Positions 1 through 7,555 of a stretch of 64,000 nt of DNA are shown one piece after another. Numbering within the stretch: position 1 is the first letter of the stretch; each line of letters opens with the position of its first letter. Origin of the DNA: Heliobacterium chlorum. GTDB lineage: Bacteria; Bacillota; Desulfitobacteriia; Heliobacteriales; Heliobacteriaceae. The translations under genes and the position numbers were made by a program. The stretch is taken from NCBI RefSeq assembly GCF_014502795.1, contig NZ_JACVHF010000005.1, positions 122,330 to 186,329 on the forward strand. Direction: 5' to 3'. The notes below the pieces were generated by a model. It was not told where the DNA came from and ran no database searches. It saw only the letters and a program-made list of their open reading frames with translations.

Positions 1-423
1 GGCAATTATGCACCGGCGCTTACCCGCTTCCTCGCCGATGATCTAGGCTGGTTGCCGGAACTGGTGGTGATCACCGATTCCCACGACGATGATCGGAAAA
101 GGGCACTCACATTGACGGTGAAAACGTTAACGTCTGGATTGAAACCTCATCTCGTCTTCGAAAGCGATGGCAGTCAAATCATTTCTCATTTCCACCAGAT
201 CTGGCCTTCCCGTCAAAATCAAAAATACAAGCACGCCTTCAACCCTGCCTTTGTCGTCGGCAGTTCCCTGGAAAGAGAACTGGCAGCATCGCTCGGAGCG
301 GCTCACCTGAGTATCAGCTTCCCCGTGTCTAACCGGGCTATTCTCGACCGGGGATATGCGGGCTACCGGGGTGGTTTACGTTTGATCGAAGATTTACTTG
401 GCGTGGTCATCGCCGGAAGATAA
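1..423 (+). CDS. Nitrogenase component 1-like (NifK-type) subunit, 5' end missing
   Basis: The reading frame is open from the first base, so only the last 140 residues are present. The end matches the C-terminal domain of NifK-family proteins: a PAFVVGSSLERELA segment, then an FPVSNR segment and a DRGYAGYRGGLRLIEDLL close, the region that in nitrogenase and its relatives ends the component-1 beta subunit. Cluster-ligand cysteines would lie upstream, outside the window. The NifH-like gene at 3797 and NifB-like gene at 16040 support a nitrogenase-like two-component reductase. The sulfur-metabolism context favours a methylthio-alkane reductase-type enzyme over N2 fixation, but that is inference. 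The gene is followed directly by a leader/terminator element that could attenuate the downstream methyltransferase. Confidence 0.8.
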   Translation, partial: GNYAPALTRFLADDLGWLPELVVITDSHDDDRKRALTLTVKTLTSGLKPHLVFESDGSQIISHFHQIWPSRQNQKYKHAFNPAFVVGSSLERELAASLGAAHLSISFPVSNRAILDRGYAGYRGGLRLIEDLLGVVIAGR

Positions 424-433
424 TTACTTTTTT

Positions 434-493
434 GCTGACCGAATATCCGGAGGCGAGGTTGTTACAAGTGATACAACCTTGCCTCACTTTTTT
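434..493 (+). promoter_or_regulatory. Leader element copy 1: antiterminator-like hairpin overlapping a terminator
   Basis: The hairpin spans 434-454: GCT(434-436), GA, CCG stem with CGG (448-450), A, GGC(452-454). Its 3' side overlaps the 5' arm of an intrinsic terminator (450-462 pairing with 473-485) followed by six T at 488-493. The same architecture recurs five more times in the window. I see no good promoter between the NifK-like stop codon and this copy, so it may attenuate read-through from the upstream operon into the methyltransferase at 568. Confidence 0.65.
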
Positions 494-567
494 GGGAATC
501 CCTTCTCATAATCGCCCGTGAGCCGATAAGTTACGAACGTTACTATGGAGAAAAGGAGTTCGTAGAT

Positions 568-1638
568 ATGGCCAATGACGTTTCAATGAACGATAAGGAT
601 GTGGTTCTCTCCACGATCCAGGGCGGGTCTCCAGGACGCCGTCCTGTCGCTTTGCTATCGGGAGGTGCTTGGACCTTCCGGCAACGAGGCTTATCCCTCC
701 AAGAGGCGCTGCGTGATCCAGAAAGAGCGGCGCAAATCATCGTAGAGACGAATGAAATCGTTCGCTCCGATATTGTATGGCCAGGATCGGGCTATCACAA
801 CCTTGCCATACAGGCCATCGGGGGAAAGATTAAATATCGTGTGAAAGGGACGCCTGATGTAACGGAACCACTGATCGGTGAAAAGATCGAAAAAATCGAT
901 CTATCACGGATCAGTGACGATGAGAATATTGCTTCGCTCTGGAAAATGACGGGCATAGTTCATAAGCTCATCGGTCACAAGACACTAGTGGGGTCTAGTA
1001 CTTGGGGACCCTTTACATTGGCCGGCCTCATCTTCGGGGTTGAGCGGCTCATGTACAGCTTGTATAAAGACAAAGCGGCCGCTCATGCCATATTGAAGCT
1101 TTCCACAGAATTGGCTGTGAAGTATTTAGAGGGTTATATTCAAGCCGGAGCTAAGATTCTGTCGGTAGCGGAACCGACGGCGTCGGGCGATATGATTTCA
1201 AGGAAGCATTTCCAAGAATTCGCTCTGCCTTACATCACCCAATTGATGGCGTGGATTCGCGATCAGGGGGTCCTTACATTCTTGCATATATGCGGCAATA
1301 TTTCTGATCGCTTGTCGCTGATTCCGGAAAGCAGCACGGAAGTCTTGTCCGTTGACTTTAAAGTGGATTTGAAGAATGTCCGCGAGACGGTGGGGAGTAA
1401 GATTGCGTTCGCCGGCAATGTTAACCCAGTTGCTATATTAAAAGATAGCAGCCCCGATAGGGTTTTTGTTGAAGCGCGACGCTGCTTGTGTGAAGCGGGC
1501 GAGGAGTACCCCTTTATTCTTATGCCAGGATGCGACATTCCTCCGGATACACCGCTAACCAACATTGAGACCTTTATCAACGCCGTAAAAAAATCGGCAT
1601 ATGTATTTCAGGAACGATCAAAGGGGAGAAGCGGTTAA
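568..1638 (+). CDS. UroD/MtaA/CmuA-family corrinoid-type methyltransferase
   Basis: A 356-residue protein of the uroporphyrinogen decarboxylase-like (alpha/beta)8-barrel family that includes MtaA, MtbA, CmuA and MtsA. The zinc/thiolate-binding signature H-x-C...C is present as LHICGN (H240, C242) and MPGCDIP (C322). These enzymes move methyl groups between a corrinoid protein and a thiol; methylthiol:CoM methyltransferases belong to the same fold. An AAAGGAG ribosome site lies nine bases before the ATG. It follows leader copy 1 and is followed by an ABC ATPase whose start lies just after its end. Exact substrate cannot be read from sequence; a thiol or thioether is plausible given the neighbours. 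Confidence 0.85.
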   Translation: MANDVSMNDKDVVLSTIQGGSPGRRPVALLSGGAWTFRQRGLSLQEALRDPERAAQIIVETNEIVRSDIVWPGSGYHNLAIQAIGGKIKYRVKGTPDVTEPLIGEKIEKIDLSRISDDENIASLWKMTGIVHKLIGHKTLVGSSTWGPFTLAGLIFGVERLMYSLYKDKAAAHAILKLSTELAVKYLEGYIQAGAKILSVAEPTASGDMISRKHFQEFALPYITQLMAWIRDQGVLTFLHICGNISDRLSLIPESSTEVLSVDFKVDLKNVRETVGSKIAFAGNVNPVAILKDSSPDRVFVEARRCLCEAGEEYPFILMPGCDIPPDTPLTNIETFINAVKKSAYVFQERSKGRSG

Positions 1639-1693
1639 AGGGTTAATCAGGTTGATGTATCGAGGGGGAAGTTCGCTGGGAAGTGGGAATTCG

Positions 1694-2386
1694 ATGATGA
1701 TGGAAGCGATAGATGTAACTAAAAGATTTGGTAAGGATACGGTTCTTGCATCCGTATCCTTTAGACTTGACAAGGGACAGTCCATGGCGGTCTTAGGACC
1801 TTCCGGTAGCGGCAAAACGACACTTTTATCGTTACTTGGGCTGCTTTTGACACCTAGTTCCGGTGAGATTTTATTCCAAGGTCAAAGGATTCAAGGGTTA
1901 TCGGATAGGGAATTATCGAATCTGCGCAATCATCAGTTGGGCTACGTTTTCCCAAGTTCCCAGTTGATCGGGTCGCTGACAGTATGGGATAACATCCTGT
2001 TACCGGCCCGTCTTGCCGGAAAGACAAGGGAAAAGCAAAAGCGGTCGAGAGAGCTTATTGAACAGCTCGGATTGGCAACCCGCATGGACCATCTCCCTCA
2101 TCAACTCAGTTTTGGTCAAAAACGCCGTGCAGCTTTAGCTCGGGCACTCGTCATGGAACCTCAACTTATTTTGGCAGACGAACCGACCAATGATTTAGAC
2201 GACAACATGGCAAAAGAGGTTTCTCGGGTTTTGCAGGGTGCAAAAGCTAGAGGTATCTCTTTGATCATAGCTACCCATGACTATCCACTCGCTGAGAGCA
2301 TGGAACGACGATTTCGGATTGACCGGGGAAGACTGAGCGATGTGACAGTTACGGACCGGGAGCTTGGCGAACGGAAGGGTGGGTAA
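1694..2386 (+). CDS. ABC transporter ATP-binding protein, LolD/MacB type
   Basis: Contains Walker A GPSGSGKTT, a Q-loop region around SSQLIGSLTVWDN, an LSFGQKRR signature (canonical LSGGQ altered) and Walker B LILADEPTN. This is the LolD/FtsE/MacB class that partners with a four-helix FtsX-type permease in mechanotransmission rather than import. I chose the ATG at 1694 (first of three consecutive ATG codons) because homology to the family begins with MMMEAIDVTKRFG; an upstream in-frame ATG at 1601 lies inside the preceding methyltransferase. The permease gene begins one base after its stop. Confidence 0.85.
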   Translation: MMMEAIDVTKRFGKDTVLASVSFRLDKGQSMAVLGPSGSGKTTLLSLLGLLLTPSSGEILFQGQRIQGLSDRELSNLRNHQLGYVFPSSQLIGSLTVWDNILLPARLAGKTREKQKRSRELIEQLGLATRMDHLPHQLSFGQKRRAALARALVMEPQLILADEPTNDLDDNMAKEVSRVLQGAKARGISLIIATHDYPLAESMERRFRIDRGRLSDVTVTDRELGERKGG

Positions 2387-2387
2387 T

Positions 2388-3590
2388 ATGCTGTATCTCG
2401 TTTGGCAAAGCCTTAACCGCCGGCCTTTTCAATGTGTCGCCGCTTTATTGGGAATCGCCGTCGGAGTAGCGATTCTTATGACGGTATTTCTGTTGTACCA
2501 GGGCGTAGAAGAAGGAACACGTGTGGGCAAAAGCCGGATGGGTGCCGATTTGTTGGTTTTACCGGCGAATGTCGACGTCGAGCCAGGGCAAGCCCTATTT
2601 GCAGGAGCTCCGTTGAATGTATATATGCCCAAGCATCTCGCCGATGAGGTCAAAAAAATCCCTGGTGTGCGAACCGTAGAAGGGAGATTTTTTACTCAGA
2701 CCTTGAATCAGCAATGCTGTTCCTTCGAAGAAGTGACACGCCTAGTTGGAATTGAACCGAAAATTGGTGGTGTCATCGGTGCGTTAGTACCAGAACTGCA
2801 AGCAAAAGAATTGGCTCCCGACGAGATCCTCGTCGGAGGGAGTGTCGTGGGAGGAAATAAGAACAGCCGGATTTTTGTACTCGGTCAAATGTTTAAAATC
2901 GCCGGTGTATTGGAGACGACCGGTACCGGATTGGACAAATCGATACTGATGTCGATAGACATAGCCAAGGAGCTGGCACGAAACAGCAAAGCGCTTCGGT
3001 CTTACTGGGAACAGCAGGGTTCTCCGGAAAACTTATTATCGGAACTCCTTGTAGAAGTGGAGAATCCTCGACAGATCGAAGCGGTAACCGAAGCAATTCA
3101 GGTTCTCGGACCCCTGCGTGTCGTCCAGACAAGCGAAGTGTTTCTGAACGTCAAAAAACAGATGCAATTGATCTTTATTCTTTTAACAGGTTCGGGATTG
3201 TTAGCGGTGTTGTCCAGCACCGTTCATCTTTTCGCCCGATCAGCCAGTGTAACTTGGGAGCGTAAGGGAGAATGGGGCCTTTACCGGGCCTTGGGCGCTT
3301 CTCGTCTATATCTGATCGGGCTAGTTCTGCTCGAATCGTTGCTCTTGTCGCTGGGCGGTGCCATCTTAGGGGTTGGACTAGGGGGATACATCTACGAACT
3401 GACGTTATCGTTGATTCAATCTTACCAGGGTATCCCCTTTTTACCTCCATCGATTTCGTCGATTCTTTTCGGAGTTGTCAGTACTGTGGCATTCTTTACA
3501 GGCGTTGGACTGCTGGCATCATCTTTGGCTGCGAACGCAGCCGGAAAAATTCAGCCGTCGCTGGCGATGGCTAAAAGTGATATTCAGTAA
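2388..3590 (+). CDS. MacB/FtsX-type ABC transporter permease
   Basis: About 400 residues with one N-terminal membrane segment (about 12-35), a large extracytoplasmic domain (about 40-260) and three C-terminal membrane segments ending near residue 395, the topology of MacB/FtsX permeases. The conserved region WERKGEWGLYRALGASR before the third segment is typical (compare EIGxxKAxGAS). The ATG at 2388 follows TAAT of the ATPase gene with GGAAGGGTGGG as ribosome site. Two adjacent cysteines sit in the external domain (QQCC), which is unusual and could bind metal or a thiol. Substrate unknown. Confidence 0.85.
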   Translation: MLYLVWQSLNRRPFQCVAALLGIAVGVAILMTVFLLYQGVEEGTRVGKSRMGADLLVLPANVDVEPGQALFAGAPLNVYMPKHLADEVKKIPGVRTVEGRFFTQTLNQQCCSFEEVTRLVGIEPKIGGVIGALVPELQAKELAPDEILVGGSVVGGNKNSRIFVLGQMFKIAGVLETTGTGLDKSILMSIDIAKELARNSKALRSYWEQQGSPENLLSELLVEVENPRQIEAVTEAIQVLGPLRVVQTSEVFLNVKKQMQLIFILLTGSGLLAVLSSTVHLFARSASVTWERKGEWGLYRALGASRLYLIGLVLLESLLLSLGGAILGVGLGGYIYELTLSLIQSYQGIPFLPPSISSILFGVVSTVAFFTGVGLLASSLAANAAGKIQPSLAMAKSDIQ

Positions 3591-3624
3591 ATTGATAATG
3601 CGCTGAACATCTGACTTCTTTATA

Positions 3625-3747
3625 TTGACAAGGGAAAAGTAAGAATGTACTATATGGATTATCCAAGATTGAAGATAAAGGCCCACTAGACAGACTAGAG
3701 GCCGAGGTGTACCGCCCTTGAGGCAGGTACCCTCGGCCTTTTTATTT
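3625..3747 (+). promoter_or_regulatory. Promoter and leader element copy 2 of the nifH-like operon
   Basis: A sigma-A promoter TTGACA (3625-3630), 17-nt spacer, TACTAT (3648-3653) is followed by the recurring hairpin at 3681-3702: GCC, CA, CTAG, acaga loop, CTAG, A, GGC. The hairpin's GGC starts the 5' arm GGCCGAGG of a terminator closed by CCTCGGCC and a T-rich tract ending near 3747. Antiterminator and terminator are mutually exclusive, so expression of the NifH-like gene at 3797 is probably set by premature termination. Confidence 0.7.
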
Positions 3748-3796
3748 TGTCCGGCCTTGAATCAAAAAACAATGATGAGGAAGGGGTTTCACAAAA

Positions 3797-4675
3797 ATGG
3801 CCAACAAGAAGATTAAACAAATTGCGATTTACGGAAAAGGTGGAATCGGCAAATCAACGACGACATCCAATATCAGTGCCGCACTGGTTGAAGCCGGTTA
3901 TAAAGTGATGCAAGTCGGTTGCGATCCGAAAAGTGATTCAACCAATACGCTTCGTGGCGGTAAATATATCCCAACCATTCTCGATACACTGCGGGAAAAG
4001 AACAACGTAAAGCTCAACGAAGTCGTGTTTGAGGGGTTCGGCGGTATCTATTGCGTTGAAGCGGGCGGACCGGCTCCCGGTGTCGGCTGTGCAGGCCGGG
4101 GGATTATTACAGCGGTACAATTGCTGAAACAACATCGTGCCTTTGAAGAACTAGACCTTGACTATGTAATCTACGACGTTCTAGGTGATGTGGTTTGCGG
4201 AGGCTTTGCCGTACCGGTTCGGGAAGGGATTGCCGAGCATGTCTTTACCGTCTCATCGGCAGATTTTATGGCTGTATACGCTGCCAACAACCTGTTTAAG
4301 GGGATTCAAAAGTACTCAAAATCCGGCGGCGCTCTGCTAGGCGGCGTCATTGCCAACTCCATCAACGCGCCCTACGCAAAGGCCATCATTGATGATTTTG
4401 TCCATCAAACGAAGACCCAAGTGATCGAGTATGTACCCCGGTCGGTTACGGTGACCCAAGCGGAACTACAAGGAAAGACCACCATTGAGGCGGCACCTCA
4501 TTCAGAACAAGCTGCTGTATACCGTCGACTGGCCGAAAAAATTGCCAATCATACCGAATCCAAAACACCGTCCCCATTAGATGTGAAGGAATTGCGTGAA
4601 TGGGCCGCTAAGTGGGCCGATCATCTGCTGGCTTTGGAAACAGGCGAAGTTCGCAGCCCGGCAGCCGCGATTTAA
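3797..4675 (+). CDS. NifH-like nitrogenase-family Fe protein (ATP-dependent reductase)
   Basis: A 292-residue homolog of NifH/BchL-type [4Fe-4S] ATPases that feed electrons to a component-1 partner. Visible: P-loop GKGGIGKS (13-20), CDPKSDST (42-49, where NifH proper has CDPKADST), cluster cysteines C98 in GVGCAGRGI and C134 in DVVCGGFAVP. The arginine at 101 corresponds to the ADP-ribosylation site of NifH. AGGAAGGGG lies upstream of the ATG. No nifE or nifN is visible and all neighbours handle sulfur or corrinoids, so it probably reduces the NifDK-like partner encoded at the window's left edge. Its own leader (copy 2) suggests separate control from the component-1 operon. Confidence 0.88.
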   Translation: MANKKIKQIAIYGKGGIGKSTTTSNISAALVEAGYKVMQVGCDPKSDSTNTLRGGKYIPTILDTLREKNNVKLNEVVFEGFGGIYCVEAGGPAPGVGCAGRGIITAVQLLKQHRAFEELDLDYVIYDVLGDVVCGGFAVPVREGIAEHVFTVSSADFMAVYAANNLFKGIQKYSKSGGALLGGVIANSINAPYAKAIIDDFVHQTKTQVIEYVPRSVTVTQAELQGKTTIEAAPHSEQAAVYRRLAEKIANHTESKTPSPLDVKELREWAAKWADHLLALETGEVRSPAAAI

Positions 4676-4713
4676 AAGGCCGTACTCAAGAGATTGATAA
4701 ACGAGGTGAGGGA

Positions 4714-4920
4714 ATGTCACTACGATCCTATACATGGCTGAGCGTCATCGTCTTCCTTATGGGACTGGTAGTGTTGTCGCAGGGGTGGAATCGTTCCCCC
4801 TTCTTTACCGACGGAGGAGGGCACGCAGCGACAATGTCGACCTCTACCTTGGAAGCACCCGGCGGAGTCGGACACGCCATGAAGGGGGAGTCGGGCGATA
4901 ACAGGATGAGAGACCACTGA
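4714..4920 (+). CDS. Small single-pass membrane or exported protein, unknown function
   Basis: Encodes 68 residues starting with an ATG preceded by GAGGTGAGGG. Residues about 8-24 (WLSVIVFLMGLVVLSQGW) form a membrane segment or signal anchor; the remainder is short, Gly/His/Met-containing and probably external (HAATM, HAMKGE). It lies 38 bases after the nifH-like stop and 28 bases before the DUF4418 gene, so it is likely in the same transcript. I do not recognise a family. His and Met residues could hint at metal binding but this is weak. Confidence 0.55.
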   Translation: MSLRSYTWLSVIVFLMGLVVLSQGWNRSPFFTDGGGHAATMSTSTLEAPGGVGHAMKGESGDNRMRDH

Positions 4921-4948
4921 ATAAGAGATAAGGGGGTAGGTTACATAG

Positions 4949-5398
4949 ATGGAAAGCCGCTGGAGAATCCTCGCATATACGTCTATCCTGTTGAGTGCAG
5001 CCCTGTTGGTCACACCCAAAGTACTGCCGATTTGTAGAGATTTAATGATCACCCAGTCTAGCAGTGTGGTCCCGATGCGCTGTCATTATGCCTACCAAGC
5101 GGAGTTTCTTGTCTCCCTACTCGCATTGCTCATATCGGGCTCGCTCTTAGTGGTGAAAGGGTTGGAAGGACGCCGGATTACCAGCTTATTTTTAGTTTTT
5201 TCAGGATTTTTGGTGTTTTTCATCCCGCAAAAGTGGCTCATCGGCATTTGCGGTAATACGGCTATGGACTGTCATCATACCATCCACTGGATGTACGGTT
5301 GGGCAGGGTTGCTTATCCTTAATGGGTTCACGTTAACATGGCTCGCTGGGAAAAATGATGCTTATGCGGGCGATTCCATGGTCGAGGCCTCTTCCTAA
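4949..5398 (+). CDS. DUF4418-family membrane protein
   Basis: A 149-residue protein with four predicted membrane segments (about 9-26, 50-68, 76-95, 112-130). Conserved cysteine/histidine features typical of DUF4418 are visible: PICRD, MRCHYAYQAE, IGICGNTAMDCHHT. From memory such proteins often sit beside MacB-type ABC systems, as at 1694-3590 here, so it may belong to that complex; the role is unknown. A perfect 14-bp inverted repeat with T tracts directly follows and ends the operon. Confidence 0.75.
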   Translation: MESRWRILAYTSILLSAALLVTPKVLPICRDLMITQSSSVVPMRCHYAYQAEFLVSLLALLISGSLLVVKGLEGRRITSLFLVFSGFLVFFIPQKWLIGICGNTAMDCHHTIHWMYGWAGLLILNGFTLTWLAGKNDAYAGDSMVEASS

Positions 5399-5412
5399 GT
5401 TACTCACTCAAT

Positions 5413-5449
5413 AGAAAAACCATGGCCTACATAGAGCCATGGTTTTTCT
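5413..5449. terminator. Bidirectional intrinsic terminator
   Basis: A 14-bp perfect inverted repeat (5413-5426 with 5436-5449) whose outer arms are A5 and T5 runs, between convergent genes; it can terminate transcription in both directions. Confidence 0.9.
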
Positions 5450-5475
5450 GCTCATAAAGCTGTTCCTCAACGAAG

Positions 5476-6438
5476 TTAGTAACTCCGTACATAGACAGGT
5501 TGAGAATCAAATAATTCCTTCAACATATGTTGATTCATCTTTTGCCCGATAAAGCAAATCCGGCTTACCCGTTCCGGGCGAGCTTCCCGAAAAGAAAAAT
5601 TACCTTGTACGTAATCAAATTGAATCCACTGATTCAGGGAAGTTTGCAGCAAGCCTTTTCCTCTTATGATTTTTCCAAATACCTCTTCATTGCGGAGTGC
5701 CCCGAGGTAAATGTTAAGTTGACTTTGAACATAGATTTTGTCGGTCTCCACTCCCCAGAATTCAAATAGCTTGGGATTCAATTTCTTTTGATTGTTGTTT
5801 TGAATCGATGATATCCATGAAAAAAGGCCCCTGTTGAGTTCAGCAATCTCAAGAACATCGTCTCCCCGAAAACGATCCCAGTCAATAGAGATCAAGCTAG
5901 CTTGAGGATTCAATTCATAAACAGAGCCGGTCACCGTATCGATCCTATCAGGGTCTGTATCTTGGGTCTTGCTGAGGATAATCGTCTGTGCATTGATAAT
6001 TTGATCTTGATAGAAGTCCCCAAAGTCTTCCAAGTAAGTAGGGTGGTTTAATACATCTACGACTGTAGCGACCATGTTTAGTACAAGAGCGTTATTCCGG
6101 GCCATCGCTTTTTGACAGGCTTTGAGTACATCGGATAGTTTGGCTAAACCTGTTGGCTCAATAATGATTCGATCCGGGCTATAGGTCTTTACTACCTCGA
6201 GAACAGCTTCAATAAAATTACCCATAAGACTGCAGCAAATACAGCCAGAGTTGATTTCCCATACCTCCACACTTTTCTCGCGAAACAAGGGACCGTCGAT
6301 CCCGACCTCACCGTACTCGTTCTCAATGAGAACCACCTTTTCACCGTTAAAACTTTCCCTAAGGAGCTTGGCTATCAATGTTGTTTTACCCGCTCCTAAA
6401 AATCCGGAAATAATGTCGACTTTCACCTGTGCATTCAT
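5476..6438 (-). CDS. CobW/G3E-family GTPase (metallochaperone or cofactor-insertion type)
   Basis: Residues 1-20 carry the P-loop SGFLGAGKTT; the metal-binding motif GCICCSL (CxCC) and the Walker B/guanine-recognition segments (IIIEPTGLAKLSDV, LSKTQDTD) follow. It belongs to the CobW/YjiA/UreG superfamily, which delivers metals or cofactors at GTP cost. The ATG at 6438 is preferred over in-frame upstream starts because those overlap the DUF1638 gene and homology begins at MNAQVKVDIISGFLG. Located 37 bases after DUF1638 in one reverse-strand operon. A role in loading cobalt/corrinoid or a cluster for the adjacent methyltransferases is inference. C-terminal half (about 220-320) is the divergent CobW_C-like region. 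Confidence 0.8.
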   Translation of the reverse strand: MNAQVKVDIISGFLGAGKTTLIAKLLRESFNGEKVVLIENEYGEVGIDGPLFREKSVEVWEINSGCICCSLMGNFIEAVLEVVKTYSPDRIIIEPTGLAKLSDVLKACQKAMARNNALVLNMVATVVDVLNHPTYLEDFGDFYQDQIINAQTIILSKTQDTDPDRIDTVTGSVYELNPQASLISIDWDRFRGDDVLEIAELNRGLFSWISSIQNNNQKKLNPKLFEFWGVETDKIYVQSQLNIYLGALRNEEVFGKIIRGKGLLQTSLNQWIQFDYVQGNFSFREARPERVSRICFIGQKMNQHMLKELFDSQPVYVRSY

Positions 6439-6475
6439 CAAACCGACCCTGCCTTTACGTAAGATTAGATCTTTT

Positions 6476-7138
6476 TCATCTAGGGGTAAAGTCCGATTCA
6501 TCGATATGGCCGCCGGGTAAAACGTTGATAAACTCTTCGTCATCCCAAGGACCGCGGATTAATTTCTCAAGGTAACGCGGACTGCCTTGGAAAGTTTGAT
6601 GACTTACTTTGAGAAGTTCCGCTGTGTTACGTGATTTGCTCAAGCCCGCCTCTTCGCGGGGGTGACCGGTGTGAATGAATTGTATGCACCGGTAGCTGTT
6701 AAACATGAGATCGAGTATACGTTGTGCTTTTTTCTCACCGAACTTTCTGCAGTTCATATCATGTTCACCGAGAATTGACTTCTCCATCTCTACCCAACCG
6801 CAGGTGAGATAGAAGGTCCCCCGTTTTTTTTGTAATTCTTCAAAAACTTCTTGAGAACCCAAGAAAAGGGGAATGCAATCATGCACTCTAGGAATGGTGA
6901 GGATCGCTCCGGCAGGAGCCTGTAACCCCTTGAGGGCACCCCCGCATAATCCAAAGGCGAGCACTATGCGTGAGTAACCGGATGTAGCGTTGAGCAATGA
7001 TTGCAACTCCCGGTGCAGTTTCTGCGGGAACTTGTGAAGGCCCAAGTCGACGAAGGAGAGGTCGAGGGAATCTTCTGCCTTCACAATCGCTAAGATCTCT
7101 TCCCGCATGATGTCGCAGACGATAATTTTGGTTTTCAT
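6476..7138 (-). CDS. DUF1638 protein
   Basis: A 220-residue cytoplasmic protein with the DUF1638 pattern: N-terminal KIIVCDIMREEI, a central FGLCGGALKGL segment, RVHDCIPLFLGS and YLTCGW. The conserved Cys/His residues suggest metal or corrinoid contact. DUF1638 genes commonly lie beside MtaA/CmuA-type methyltransferases and corrinoid proteins, as here, so a role in corrinoid methyl transfer or activation is likely but not shown. Transcribed with the CobW-type gene downstream, under leader copy 3 on the reverse strand. Confidence 0.8.
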   Translation of the reverse strand: MKTKIIVCDIMREEILAIVKAEDSLDLSFVDLGLHKFPQKLHRELQSLLNATSGYSRIVLAFGLCGGALKGLQAPAGAILTIPRVHDCIPLFLGSQEVFEELQKKRGTFYLTCGWVEMEKSILGEHDMNCRKFGEKKAQRILDLMFNSYRCIQFIHTGHPREEAGLSKSRNTAELLKVSHQTFQGSPRYLEKLIRGPWDDEEFINVLPGGHIDESDFTPR

Positions 7139-7189
7139 GGGATGTTCACCTCACAATACCGCAAGATATCAAGCTTTTGCGGAGCTAAA

Positions 7190-7324
7190 GAAAAAAGGAG
7201 ACTAGGCGAAAATTGCCTAGCCTCCAGCGTTCCTGGTCAGCTATCGTAATTTTGAGTTCAAAACACTTTTTCTGTAAAGCAGGATCTTTCAACCCATGAT
7301 ATGTTAGGGTAAAAATATTGTCAA
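7190..7324 (-). promoter_or_regulatory. Promoter and leader element copy 3 (reverse strand) for DUF1638-CobW operon
   Basis: Read on the minus strand: TTGACA (7324-7319), 17-nt spacer, TATCAT (7301-7296), then the recurring hairpin at 7241-7220: GCT, GA, CCAG, gaacg loop, CTGG, A, GGC. The terminator that overlaps it is GGAGGCTAGGC with GCCTAGTCTCC followed by six T (7196-7191). It lies 50 bases upstream of the DUF1638 start, so the terminator must be read through for expression. Confidence 0.7.
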
Positions 7325-7383
7325 GATATTTTGTTATTACGGCTAAAGTAATACAGGGCTGGAATATATTTATTGCAAACCTA

Positions 7384-7523
7384 TTGACACTCATACCGGC
7401 ACATGATTAAAATCATAAATGTAAATCAGATAACTCGGGTTTAATGCGAGGTCGACCGGAGAGACCGGAGGCTGAGAGATTACCCATCTACTCGTTAGAT
7501 GGGATCCCTCAGCTTTTTTGTTT
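7384..7523 (+). promoter_or_regulatory. Promoter and leader element copy 4 of the methyltransferase-corrinoid operon
   Basis: TTGACA (7384-7389), 18-nt spacer and TAAAAT (7408-7413) form a strong promoter. The hairpin at 7451-7472 reads GTC, GA, CCGG, agaga loop, CCGG, A, GGC. The overlapping terminator pairs GCTGAG with CTCAGC around an inner CCCATCTA/TAGATGGG stem and ends in TTTTTT. It is divergent from copy 3, so one intergenic region holds two copies facing away from each other. Confidence 0.72.
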
Positions 7524-7555
7524 GGTTTATTGATGAATAAGGAGTCGTGATAGGG

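Noticed and set aside
568..1638. Uroporphyrinogen decarboxylase (HemE)
   Set aside because: The H-x-C...C zinc site and the corrinoid protein and RACE genes in the island indicate the methyltransferase branch of the family.
3681..3747. T-box, S-box (SAM), cobalamin or c-di-GMP riboswitch as identity of the recurring leader
   Set aside because: None of the conserved blocks of these classes (T-box AGGGTGGNACCGCG, SAM-I GATGAAACCC-type core, cobalamin GCCACTG/AGGAGACCTGCC, GEMM CGCAAAG) is present, and the conserved part is only about 22 nt.
3797..4675. Ordinary nitrogen-fixation nifH
   Set aside because: No nifE, nifN or nitrogen-regulation genes are visible and all neighbours handle sulfur or corrinoids. 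It cannot be fully excluded because the component-1 genes lie outside the window.
7185..7394. 69-codon reverse frame in the divergent intergenic region
   Set aside because: It covers the promoter and leader element of the DUF1638 operon and has no ribosome site or family match.
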